Assembly (NCBI RefSeq): GCF_902506345.1
Contig: NZ_LR733413.1
Location: forward strand, 973,456 to 1,037,455
Length of the DNA: 64,000 bases
Source of the DNA: Flavobacterium sp. 9R
Lineage (GTDB): Bacteria; Bacteroidota; Bacteroidia; Flavobacteriales; Flavobacteriaceae
Reading direction: 5' to 3'
In this document: positions 38,484-47,506 of the stretch, one piece after another
Position numbering within the stretch: position 1 is the first letter of the stretch
How the letters are laid out: each line of letters opens with the position of its first letter
Notes under the pieces: generated by a model
The model's database searches: none
What the model was told of the DNA's origin: nothing
Seen by the model: the letters and a program-made list of their open reading frames with translations, nothing else
Program-made: the position numbers and the translations under genes

Positions 38484-38963
38484 ATGAAGATGTTTATTAT
38501 GGCATTGTTTGCAATTGCAAGTATTCAATATTCCTCAGCTCAAGAAAATAAAACAAGTACTGTAGTTACGAATTACACAAAAGCGGAACAAGAAGTTATT
38601 CAGCTCTCTAAAGATAAATGGCAATGGATGGCTGATAAAAATGTCGACAAACTTGAACCTCTCTTTGACAACAAATCAAAATTTGTCCATATGAGTGGCA
38701 CTTGGAAAAAGGACGAAGAACTCGATATCATTAAAACAGGTAGAATTTGGTACAAGAATACGAAAGTCCATGATGTAGCAATTGAAACTTTTGGAAAAAT
38801 GGCAATCTTATGGAACCGAATTACACTTGAGGCCAATGTACGAGGGACTGATGTGGTGACTGAATTTACTGTAACGGAAGTTTATCAAAAACATGGTAAT
38901 GATTGGAAACTTTTAGCCTTAACATTTAGTAGTGTGCGGGACACCCATCAAATTCAGAAATAG
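38484..38963 (+). CDS. Secreted NTF2-like (DUF4440-type) protein, copy 1
   Basis: A 159-residue protein with a Sec signal (about 1-19, ending QYSSA) and an NTF2-like DUF4440-type domain: EVIQLSKDKWQWMADKNVDKLEPLFDNKSKFVHMSGTW, then strands ending EVYQKHGNDWKLLALTFS. A close paralogue follows 40 bases later. Such domains bind small ligands or act as isomerase/hydratase-like folds. No catalytic residues can be named. Confidence 0.8.
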   Translation: MKMFIMALFAIASIQYSSAQENKTSTVVTNYTKAEQEVIQLSKDKWQWMADKNVDKLEPLFDNKSKFVHMSGTWKKDEELDIIKTGRIWYKNTKVHDVAIETFGKMAILWNRITLEANVRGTDVVTEFTVTEVYQKHGNDWKLLALTFSSVRDTHQIQK

Positions 38964-39002
38964 AAAAAAGGAAAAATAAACTAATCAAAAATTAATCACA
39001 TT

Positions 39003-39443
39003 ATGAAAAAGTCAATTTTCGGACTACTTATGTTCGCTTTATTTACAGCTAATACTTTTGCACAGAATACGACCGAACAAGAAGTTATTCAACTATCTAA
39101 AGATAAATGGCAATGGATGGCCGATAAAAATGTCGATAAACTTACTCCATTGTTTGATGATAAATCTGTCTTTGTTCATATGGGAGGAAGTTGGGGAAAA
39201 ACACAAGAAATTAATGTGATTAAAAGTGGAGGAATTCATTATAAGAAAGCAGATATCCATGAAGTTTCAGTAAATATAATCGGTAATACGGCGATACTTT
39301 TAAACAAAATCACATTATTAGCAGTAGTGGGAGGAAATGAAGTTACCAATCCGTTTGTTGTAACGGAAGTATATATAAAAGAAAATAATGGATGGAAACT
39401 GGGCTCATTGTCGTTTACTAAGCTAATGACACCTAATAATTAA
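39003..39443 (+). CDS. Secreted NTF2-like (DUF4440-type) protein, copy 2
   Basis: A 146-residue tandem paralogue of the preceding gene, with a Sec signal (about 1-20, ending NTFAQ). The segment EQEVIQLSKDKWQWMADK is identical in both proteins, and the DNA encoding it differs at only a few, mostly third, codon positions. The C-terminal half is much more divergent. This pattern indicates a fairly recent duplication or local gene conversion. Confidence 0.8.
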   Translation: MKKSIFGLLMFALFTANTFAQNTTEQEVIQLSKDKWQWMADKNVDKLTPLFDDKSVFVHMGGSWGKTQEINVIKSGGIHYKKADIHEVSVNIIGNTAILLNKITLLAVVGGNEVTNPFVVTEVYIKENNGWKLGSLSFTKLMTPNN

Positions 39444-39448
39444 ATTAA

Positions 39449-40444
<996 letters not shown>

Positions 40445-40503
40445 GCAGATTATCAGTAAGGGCTAAAAGTTAATCTTGTCATTCCATAATTAAATTATAA
40501 AAT

Positions 40504-42090
40504 ATGAAAAAACTATTTGCTAGCATTATTTTGCTCTGGATGACTTTATATTTAAATGCACAACAAAAGACAATCGATCCTATAGAGATCCAGACTGTCT
40601 CAGGAAATGTACGTGGAATAATAGAAGGTGAAGTTTGTGTCTTTAAAGGTATTCCATACGCCGCACCACCTGTTGGTGCAAATCGCTGGCGTTCACCGCA
40701 GCCAGTAATACCATGGAAAGATGTTCGGGATGCAACTAAATTTTGCGCAGATTGTCCACAAGCAGGCTGGCCCAGAGGTTCTGGTATGTCTAAAAGTTCC
40801 TCTGAAGATTGTTTGTTTTTGAATATATGGAAACCGGCCACAACATCAAAAAAAACAAAATTACCTGTTATGGTATGGATTCATGGCGGAGCATTTGTGT
40901 TTGGGAGTGGCGCAGGTTTTTCAGGAACTGCATTTGCAAAACAAGACGTACTACTTGTTTCTATCAATTACCGTTTGGGTCGTTTAGGTTTTTTTGCATT
41001 TCCTGCTTTAAGTAAAGAGAATCCAAATGAATATAAAGGAAGCTATGCTTACATGGATCAGATTGCTGCACTGGAATGGATTCAGAAAAATATTGCTGTT
41101 TTTGGTGGAGACCCGACGAACGTAACTATCTTCGGAGAGTCCGCAGGTGGGGTATCCATACATTCGTTAATGACTATTCCGTCAGCAAAAGGATTATTTC
41201 AAAAAGCGATTATTGAATCTGGAGGTGGCCGAGATGGAGTACTCACCGCCAGACCGATTGACAAAGAAAATGCTGACCCATATTATCCTGTTTCTGCTGA
41301 AAGTATCGGAATTAATTTTGCTAAAAGATATGATATTGAAGGTACAGATGCTGAAGCACTAAAGAAATTGCGATTACTCACAGCTTCTGAAATTGTTGAC
41401 GATGGACAAGAAACTGTTAATGGGATACCTACTTATTCGGGACCTATTCTTGACGGGCGTTTGGTAACGGAAACAGCTGAGAGTTCCTATAAAGCGGGGA
41501 GGCAACATAAAGTTCCGTTAATTATTGGTTCGAACAGTGCAGAAGTGCCGGCAGGCTTTGTGAATGCTGGTACGAAGGAAGAATTGTTTTTAGTTTTTGA
41601 CAGTCACAAAGATGCGGTTTCCAAGGCCTATGATCCTGATGGTAAAGCTGACTTCGGCATGATGCTCACACTTGTAAACACAGATAAAGTTTGGGCAGAA
41701 CCGGCTCGTTTTACAGCAAGAACTCTTTCAGATAAAGGAATACCTGCTTATTTGTATTTATTCTCATACGTGCCTTTATCCATGAAAGAAAGGATGAAGT
41801 ACGGAGCTTCTCATGGATCTGAGATTCCATATGTATTTGATAATCTTGTCGAAGGCAATGGTTATACAATTTCCCCAAAAGATAAGGAAGTTGCAAAAAT
41901 AATGAATGCCTATTGGGTCAACTTCGCCAAAACTGGAAATCCAAATGCGAAAGGTTTGCCGCAATGGACTTTTTACGACACAATAAAGAATGAGGTGTTC
42001 GAGTTTGGGCAAGATGGATCGGCGGGCATTATTAAAGACAATAGGAAAGCACGACTCGATGTCATGGAACTGGCAGATGATAAAAAATAG
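40504..42090 (+). CDS. Secreted type B carboxylesterase
   Basis: A 528-residue alpha/beta hydrolase with a Sec signal (about 1-20). The oxyanion-hole segment is [15 protein letters not shown], the nucleophile elbow is [11 protein letters not shown], and a [10 protein letters not shown] disulfide-region motif is present. It hydrolyses carboxylic esters in the periplasm or outside the cell. The natural substrate is unknown. It lies among reductases and other hydrolases, which suggests breakdown of an ester-containing compound. Confidence 0.92.
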   Translation: MKKLFASIILLWMTLYLNAQQKTIDPIEIQTVSGNVRGIIEGEVCVFKGIPYAAPPVGANRWRSPQPVIPWKDVRDATKFCADCPQAGWPRGSGMSKSSSEDCLFLNIWKPATTSKKTKLPVMVWIHGGAFVFGSGAGFSGTAFAKQDVLLVSINYRLGRLGFFAFPALSKENPNEYKGSYAYMDQIAALEWIQKNIAVFGGDPTNVTIFGESAGGVSIHSLMTIPSAKGLFQKAIIESGGGRDGVLTARPIDKENADPYYPVSAESIGINFAKRYDIEGTDAEALKKLRLLTASEIVDDGQETVNGIPTYSGPILDGRLVTETAESSYKAGRQHKVPLIIGSNSAEVPAGFVNAGTKEELFLVFDSHKDAVSKAYDPDGKADFGMMLTLVNTDKVWAEPARFTARTLSDKGIPAYLYLFSYVPLSMKERMKYGASHGSEIPYVFDNLVEGNGYTISPKDKEVAKIMNAYWVNFAKTGNPNAKGLPQWTFYDTIKNEVFEFGQDGSAGIIKDNRKARLDVMELADDKK

Positions 42091-42119
42091 TATTTTTATA
42101 TAGAAATAAAGAAAGTAAG

Positions 42120-43199
42120 ATGAAAAACAAAATTAATAATTACTGGAATACTGCCTGTTTATTATTGATGTTGGCCAGTGGTCCAATTATAGCACAGGAA
42201 AAACAAAAGCCATTGATTATAGAACAACAGGGTAGTTTTGCTGTTGGAGGAACAATAATTGAGAATCCGGGTACTTTTGATCCATACAACCCGACACCGA
42301 CCGGTCAAACATTGCGAGGAGATCACGCTTATGTTTTTTATCAAATTCCTGTTACCGCGAGAAAATTCCCTTTGGTCATGTGGCACGGAATCGGTCAATT
42401 TTCCAAAACATGGGAAACAACTCCCGATGGGCGTGAAGGGTATCAGAATATTTTTTTAAGAAGAGGTTTTGGTGTTTATGTAATGGATCAGCCAAGAAGA
42501 GGAGATGCGGGACGCAGTACTGTAACAGCAACAATAACTGCTACTCCGGATGAGCAGCAATGGTTTGGAATATTTAGAATTGGTATTTACCCAAATTACT
42601 TTGAAGGTGTTCAGTTTGCTAAAGATCCAGCGACACTCAATCAATATTTCAGATCAATGACGCCTAGTATTGGACCAATCGAAATACCTATTATGACCAG
42701 TGCAGCGTCTGCTTTATTTACTAAAATAGGCCCCGCTATTCTTGTTACACATTCTCATTCGGGTGGAATGGGCTGGCTGACAGCTATTCAAAATCAAAAC
42801 GTAAAAGCCATAGTCTCTTACGAACCCGGAAGCGGATTTCTTTTCCCTGAAGGGGAAGTCCCTGCTCCAAAACTCAGCGCAGGCGGAACACTTGAAGCAT
42901 CGGGAATTTCAATGTCGGATTTTATGAAACTTACTAAAATTCCAATCATTATCTATTATGGCGACAATATTCCATCAAACCCTATTAAAAATCCAGGACA
43001 GGATGGCTGGAGGGTTCGACTTGAAATGGCGAAATTGTGGAGGGATAAGGTAAATAAGTATGGTGGAGATGTTACTGTAGTTCATCTTCCTGAAATTGGA
43101 ATTAAAGGAAATACCCATTTTCCGTTTTCCGATCTGAATAATATTCAAATTGCAGATCTTATGTCTAAATGGTTAAAAGAAAAAGGACTGGATAAGTAA
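42120..43199 (+). CDS. Secreted alpha/beta hydrolase
   Basis: A 359-residue hydrolase with a Sec signal (about 1-25). The nucleophile elbow is VTHSHSGGMGWL, and a late His lies in IGIKGNTHFPFSD. The substrate region TPTGQTLRGDHAYVFYQIP is shared with hydrolases often found beside aldo/keto reductases in environmental bacteria. It is 29 bases after the carboxylesterase gene and 11 before the flavodoxin gene. Confidence 0.85.
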   Translation: MKNKINNYWNTACLLLMLASGPIIAQEKQKPLIIEQQGSFAVGGTIIENPGTFDPYNPTPTGQTLRGDHAYVFYQIPVTARKFPLVMWHGIGQFSKTWETTPDGREGYQNIFLRRGFGVYVMDQPRRGDAGRSTVTATITATPDEQQWFGIFRIGIYPNYFEGVQFAKDPATLNQYFRSMTPSIGPIEIPIMTSAASALFTKIGPAILVTHSHSGGMGWLTAIQNQNVKAIVSYEPGSGFLFPEGEVPAPKLSAGGTLEASGISMSDFMKLTKIPIIIYYGDNIPSNPIKNPGQDGWRVRLEMAKLWRDKVNKYGGDVTVVHLPEIGIKGNTHFPFSDLNNIQIADLMSKWLKEKGLDK

Positions 43200-43210
43200 T
43201 TAGATATAAA

Positions 43211-43840
43211 ATGAAAAAGCTAACGACATTTTGGTTTATTACAACTGCACTTGTTTTTATGTTTTCAGGCTGTAGTAAAGCGCAAGAGAGAATCCCAAAT
43301 AAGGATGAATCCCTAACGGATAAAAATGTATTGATTGTTTATTTGTCACGAACTAAAAACACCAAAGTTGTGGCAGAGATTATTCATAAAAAGGTCGGAG
43401 GAACATTAGTGGAGCTTGAATTGGAAAAGCCATATCCTCAAGACTACAAAATGATAGTGAGTCAGGTTGCAAAAGAAAACGAAACGGGCTATCTGCCTCC
43501 GCTTAAAACAAAAATTGCCAATATTGAAAAATACGATGTGGTATTTGTGGGGTTTCCAACTTGGGGAATGCAATTGCCACCACCAATGAAAAGTTTTTTG
43601 AAGCAATACAATTTAGGAGGAAAAACAATTGTCTCATTTAATACCAATGCGGGTTATGGAATTGGTACCAGCTTTGAAACGGTAAAAGAGCTCTGCCCTA
43701 AAAGCACTGTTGTGGAGGGGTTTTCTACCAAAGGCGGGGTAGAAAGGGATGGAATTTTATTTGTAATGGAAGGTGAAAAGGAAAAACAGGTTGATGTAGA
43801 AATCCAAAATTGGCTGAAAGAATTAAGTTTAATTAAATAA
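43211..43840 (+). CDS. Lipoprotein flavodoxin
   Basis: A 209-residue protein with a type II signal (MKKLTTFWFITTALVFMFSGC, Cys21) and a flavodoxin domain of about 160 residues. The FMN phosphate loop is YLSRTKNTK; aromatic flavin-facing positions occur in GFPTWGMQLP and SFNTNAGYG. Flavodoxins are normally cytoplasmic, so a lipid-anchored extracytoplasmic one is unusual. It could pass electrons to or from the exported reductases, but its donor is unknown. Confidence 0.85.
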   Translation: MKKLTTFWFITTALVFMFSGCSKAQERIPNKDESLTDKNVLIVYLSRTKNTKVVAEIIHKKVGGTLVELELEKPYPQDYKMIVSQVAKENETGYLPPLKTKIANIEKYDVVFVGFPTWGMQLPPPMKSFLKQYNLGGKTIVSFNTNAGYGIGTSFETVKELCPKSTVVEGFSTKGGVERDGILFVMEGEKEKQVDVEIQNWLKELSLIK

Positions 43841-43850
43841 GAAATTCGGA

Positions 43851-44573
43851 ATGAAGGCACTCTCAAAATTAATAATGTTGGTAATCATAATCGCAAATGT
43901 TTCAACTGTGAATGCACAGACTGAAGCAGTTCAAAACCTGAATAAAAAACAACAAGCTATCATAAGAATTGCCGCAGTTACAGCGAAAGGAGATTTAGAA
44001 AAATTAAAAATTGAACTTAATAGTGGGCTGGATGATAGATTAACAATCAACCAGATTAAGGAAAGTTTGGTGCATTTATATGCTTATTGTGGTTTTCCAC
44101 GAAGCATTCGCGGACTACAGACTTTTATGGTTGTGTTGGAGGAACGCAAAGCCAAAGGAATTAATGATGTAGTAGGGACCGAAGCATCAACTATAAAGGA
44201 AGAACACAGTAAATATGAACGCGGAAAAGTGATCTTGAAAGAACTTACGGGAGTATCACAAGATGGTCCAAAATCTGGCTATTCGGCATTTGCTCCCGAG
44301 ATGGACGTTTTTCTGAAGGAACATCTTTTTGCTGATATTTTTGAGCGGGATATTTTGACCTATTCCGAAAGGGAACTTGTTACAGTATCGGTTCTCAGCA
44401 GTATTGGTGGGGTGGAACCCATGCTGAATTCGCATCTAAAAATATGCCTGAATGTTGGGTTGAGTCCAAATCAGCTGCAGGAGTTTATAGGAGTTATAAA
44501 ATCATCAGTCGGAAATGAAGAAGCAATTGCTGCCCAGGAAGTTTTGAACGAAGTACTCAAAAGCAAAAAGTAA
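43851..44573 (+). CDS. Exported carboxymuconolactone decarboxylase-family protein
   Basis: A 240-residue protein with a Sec signal (about 1-23, ending VNAQ) and two CMD-type helical halves: KESLVHLYAYCGFPRSIRGLQ (about 61-81) and ERELVTVSVLSSIGGVEPML leading to NSHLKICLNVGLS, where His and Cys match the AhpD/CMD proton-relay positions. It may be a decarboxylase, a peroxidase-like or an isomerase-like enzyme. It is 10 bases after the flavodoxin gene, so electron supply by the flavodoxin is conceivable. Confidence 0.85.
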   Translation: MKALSKLIMLVIIIANVSTVNAQTEAVQNLNKKQQAIIRIAAVTAKGDLEKLKIELNSGLDDRLTINQIKESLVHLYAYCGFPRSIRGLQTFMVVLEERKAKGINDVVGTEASTIKEEHSKYERGKVILKELTGVSQDGPKSGYSAFAPEMDVFLKEHLFADIFERDILTYSERELVTVSVLSSIGGVEPMLNSHLKICLNVGLSPNQLQEFIGVIKSSVGNEEAIAAQEVLNEVLKSKK

Positions 44574-44590
44574 AATTTAAAATAATAAGG

Positions 44591-45643
44591 ATGAAAAAAA
44601 TAGCATTAATTATAATAACAATTATGATTATTAACATGGCAAATGCACAATCTATCCAAAAGAGATATGAGCAAAATCCTTTTACTCTGGTATATGACGG
44701 AGCCATAATCAAAAATGAAAAAGGAAAAGTAAATATCCATCCTGTAAAGTATAAACTCAATGGAATTGAAATCGCTGCCAATGTGTATACACCGGCAAAT
44801 TACGATTTCTCAAAAAAATATCCTGCTATAGTTGTTGCTCACCCTAACGGCGGTATTAAGGAACAAACAGCCGGATTGTATTCGCAACGTTTGGCTGAGG
44901 CGGGCTATATCACTATTACTGCCGACGCAGCCTATCAGGGTGCAAGTGGTGGCGAACCGCGCCATACTGATAAACCTGCAAACCGTATCGAAGACATCCG
45001 TGGTATGGCCGATTTTATTTCTCAATATGCAGGTGTAGATGCAAACCGACTAGGTGTTTTGGGAATTTGCGGCGGCGGCGGCTATACGCTAAAAGCTGCA
45101 CAGTCAGACAAACGTTTTAAGGCTGTTGCCACTTTGAGTATGTTTAATTCGGGTGAGGTAAGGCGTAATGGCTTTCAAAATTCACAATTAGGAACTATAC
45201 AGGAGCGTTTAAAGAAAGCGTCAGATGCCCGTGCGCAAGAAGCCAATGGTGGAAAAATGATCTATGCAGGAGTAGCGACTATAACAGATGAAGAAATCGC
45301 TAAGACTAACACTGATCTTTATCGCGAGGGATATGAGTACTATTACAGAACTCATGCGCACCCAAATTCAACTTTTTTATATACCATGAGCAGTCTTATG
45401 GATTTAATGTCTTGGGATGCTGCCACTAATATGGATTTAATCAATCAGCCCCTGTTGATGATAACCGGAAGTAAAGCAGATACAAAATATATGACAGACG
45501 AAGCATTTCCCAAAGCAACAAATGCAAAAACTAAAGAGCTTTTTATTATTGATGGCGCGACTCATATACAAAGCTATTGGAAACCAGAATATGTATCACA
45601 AATCGTGACTAAATTGGTAAGTTTTTATCAAACCGACCTTTAG
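44591..45643 (+). CDS. Exported dienelactone-hydrolase-like alpha/beta hydrolase with Cys nucleophile
   Basis: A 350-residue protein with a Sec signal (about 1-20, ending NMANAQ). The nucleophile elbow reads LGICGGGGYTLKAA, with Cys in place of Ser, as in dienelactone hydrolases. The early strand AIVVAHPNGGIKEQ forms the oxyanion region, and GATHIQSYWKPEYV carries the likely catalytic His. Together with the CMD-family gene before it, it is reminiscent of late aromatic ring-cleavage steps. Both proteins are exported here, which is unlike the classical pathway. Confidence 0.85.
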   Translation: MKKIALIIITIMIINMANAQSIQKRYEQNPFTLVYDGAIIKNEKGKVNIHPVKYKLNGIEIAANVYTPANYDFSKKYPAIVVAHPNGGIKEQTAGLYSQRLAEAGYITITADAAYQGASGGEPRHTDKPANRIEDIRGMADFISQYAGVDANRLGVLGICGGGGYTLKAAQSDKRFKAVATLSMFNSGEVRRNGFQNSQLGTIQERLKKASDARAQEANGGKMIYAGVATITDEEIAKTNTDLYREGYEYYYRTHAHPNSTFLYTMSSLMDLMSWDAATNMDLINQPLLMITGSKADTKYMTDEAFPKATNAKTKELFIIDGATHIQSYWKPEYVSQIVTKLVSFYQTDL

Positions 45644-45693
45644 GATTTAATTTAATAAAAATTGCTGTTTCAAAATATTAAACTAAAGGAAAA

Positions 45694-46209
45694 ATGAAGA
45701 AAATAAATTTTAAAAAAAATGTGTCAATTGCTTTTATAGCTTATATTTCAATAGGAGTGATGTCCTGTAATAATAGCAAAGAACAACAGGCTGATACCAA
45801 GACATCAGATGCTGGTTTGATTTTTCCAAAAGGCAAAAAAGTTGCAAATAATAATTTTGCAGGAACAGTTTGGTTGAATAATTTAGTTCTGGATGACAGT
45901 ATTAATAAGAATGCGGTAGGTAGCGTAACTTTTGAACCGGGTGCAAGAACAAAATGGCATAAGCATCCTGCGGGACAGATTATTTTGGCTATCGATGGGA
46001 TTGGGTATTATCAGGAAATAGGGAAAGAGAAAATTATTATTCGCAAGGGTGATGTTGTGAGATGCCCTCCGGATACTCCTCATTGGCATGGTGCCTCTCC
46101 AGAAACAAAATTTGTCCAGATAGCAATTACTGGGAGGGAAAAAGGGGAGACGATTTGGCTGGAACAAGTAAATGAAGAGCAATACAACAGTAAAGTTGCG
46201 AAGTATTGA
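45694..46209 (+). CDS. Cupin-domain lipoprotein
   Basis: A 171-residue protein with a lipoprotein signal ending GVMSC (Cys25) and one cupin barrel. Metal ligands are in TKWHKHPAGQIILAIDG (HxH plus a Gln in place of the usual Glu) and DTPHWHGASP (His). This type often follows CMD-family and reductase genes. It is the last gene of the cluster, 50 bases after the hydrolase gene. Confidence 0.85.
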   Translation: MKKINFKKNVSIAFIAYISIGVMSCNNSKEQQADTKTSDAGLIFPKGKKVANNNFAGTVWLNNLVLDDSINKNAVGSVTFEPGARTKWHKHPAGQIILAIDGIGYYQEIGKEKIIIRKGDVVRCPPDTPHWHGASPETKFVQIAITGREKGETIWLEQVNEEQYNSKVAKY

Positions 46210-46546
46210 AATAGTATTATAATTTAATATTAGTGGCTAATTTGTTTTTTTCTTTTACTGTTATATGGATGTATGAAAAATTTATAACTGTAATATTATT
46301 TCTTCTTTTATAAGCTTTTATTAGTTTTCCTTTTTGGTGAAATTTTCCCTTTATTATCTTCATCAACAAATTCCATAAATTTACTTTTTAATACTAAATT
46401 GTGTTAAATAAAGGCAGTAAAAATAATTTATTAGCTGTAAATCAACAGTTTATATTTGGTTTGAATCCTGAGTAGTCACCCCGGCTGGATTTCCAAACCG
46501 CCTATATTTATAAATTAAAACTTACTAAAAAGTACGAAAAAGGCAC
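46210..46546. other. Noncoding stretch at the right edge of the accessory island
   Basis: About 340 very AT-rich bases with no gene. The only notable items are a promoter-like TATATTTG at 46451-46458 without a following gene and the tRNA-like scrap at 46474-46500. Confidence 0.5.
46474..46500 (-). pseudogene. Degenerate tRNA 3'-end-like fragment
   Basis: On the minus strand the fragment ends AATCCAGCCGGGGTGACT, like a T-stem plus acceptor strand. The T-loop side (CGGTTTGGA) is altered and the other arms are absent. It lies 87 bases downstream of the intact tRNA-Arg, in the same orientation. Confidence 0.4.
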
Positions 46547-46575
46547 AAAAAAACGCTAAATCGAATGATTTAACG
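46547..46575 (-). terminator. Terminator of tRNA-Arg
   Basis: CGCTAAATC (46554-46562) pairs with GATTTAACG (46567-46575), with one G-T wobble on the minus strand, followed by seven T. Confidence 0.8.
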
Positions 46576-46587
46576 TTAATTTTAGAG

Positions 46588-46661
46588 TGACCTCGACTGG
46601 ATTCAAACCAGTAACCTTCTGAGCCGTAATCAGATGCGCTATTCAGTTGCGCCACGAGGCC
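46588..46661 (-). tRNA. tRNA-Arg (anticodon ACG)
   Basis: A 74-base cloverleaf on the minus strand. The acceptor GGCCTCG pairs with CGAGGTC (one G-T wobble). The anticodon stem TCTGA/TCAGA surrounds the loop TTACGGC, giving anticodon ACG (read as ICG). The T-arm is ACTGGTTTGAATCCAGT. The discriminator is A, and CCA is not encoded. It has a perfect promoter and its own terminator. Confidence 0.95.
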
Positions 46662-46716
46662 TTTTTTGCTTTATAAGGGGACTTTTTAAAAAAGTACTAG
46701 TGCCTTATTGCGGGTG

Positions 46717-46746
46717 CAAATATAGGAATAAATGTGTAACTTGCAA
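46717..46746 (-). promoter_or_regulatory. Promoter of tRNA-Arg
   Basis: On the minus strand: TTG at 46744-46746, an exact 19-base spacer, and TATATTTG at 46717-46724, a full consensus match. Confidence 0.88.
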
Positions 46747-46774
46747 GAGTAAAATTGTATAAAAATAAAAAAAA

Positions 46775-47287
46775 ATGACAGTCGATAAGTACATTCGTGA
46801 TATTCAGGACTTTCCTAAGGAGGGAATTTTATTTAAAGATATTACTCCGTTATTAATTGATACCTCTGCAAGAAAAGAATGTTTGGATATCTTGGTTTCG
46901 AACTTGAGAGATAAAGGCATAAACAAAGTAATTGGAGTAGAAAGTAGAGGCTTCTTTTTTGGAACGCTACTTGCGCAAGAGTTAAATGCAGGTTTTGTTC
47001 CTGTTCGTAAACCCAATAAATTGCCCTATGATACAATTGCGGCTTCTTATGCTTTAGAATACGGAACAGACACCTTAGAAATTCATACAGATGCAATTCA
47101 AAAAGGCGACCGAGTGCTTATTCACGACGACGTATTGGCCACAGGTGGAACTGCGAAGGCTGTTTGTGAACTAGTAGAACAATTAGGAGGTATAATTGTT
47201 CAGTGTAACTTCATTATGGAGCTCACTTTCTTAAACGGAAGAGAAAAATTAGGAAGTAACGAAATTTTTGCTGCGATTACTTATTAA
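46775..47287 (+). CDS. apt: Adenine phosphoribosyltransferase
   Basis: A 170-residue purine-salvage enzyme converting adenine and PRPP to AMP. It has the type I phosphoribosyltransferase loop VLIHDDVLATGGTAKA (about 115-130). Earlier signatures are DFPKEGILFKDITPLL and GVESRGFFFG, and VRKPNKLPYDT is the flexible loop. Full length. It is monocistronic, between the tRNA and a bidirectional terminator. Confidence 0.96.
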   Translation: MTVDKYIRDIQDFPKEGILFKDITPLLIDTSARKECLDILVSNLRDKGINKVIGVESRGFFFGTLLAQELNAGFVPVRKPNKLPYDTIAASYALEYGTDTLEIHTDAIQKGDRVLIHDDVLATGGTAKAVCELVEQLGGIIVQCNFIMELTFLNGREKLGSNEIFAAITY

Positions 47288-47471
47288 TTCATTTATTGCT
47301 ATTAGCAATCTAATGCTCTGGTGGTAACGTAATATCTGTAGCCTATTATAGCCATTTGCCATTTTTTAGCTTTGCTAATATCTAAGCGTTGTTTTGTAAA
47401 ACTTGGTAATAGTATTTTGTTGATTTGAGCTAAAATTTTGTACATAAAAATATTTTTTTCAAAGATATAAA

Positions 47472-47502
47472 AAAAGACGGTCTTGTAATGAGACCGTCTT
47501 TT
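47472..47502. terminator. Bidirectional terminator between apt and the M56 gene
   Basis: AAAAGACGGTCT (47472-47483) pairs perfectly with AGACCGTCTTTT (47491-47502) around a 7-base loop, just beyond the stop of the minus-strand gene. Confidence 0.88.
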
Positions 47503-47506
47503 GAGA

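Noticed and set aside
46451..46470. Plus-strand TATATTTG and GGTTTGAATCC, resembling a promoter and a tRNA T-arm
   Set aside because: No gene follows the box, and no other tRNA arms can be drawn on the plus strand.
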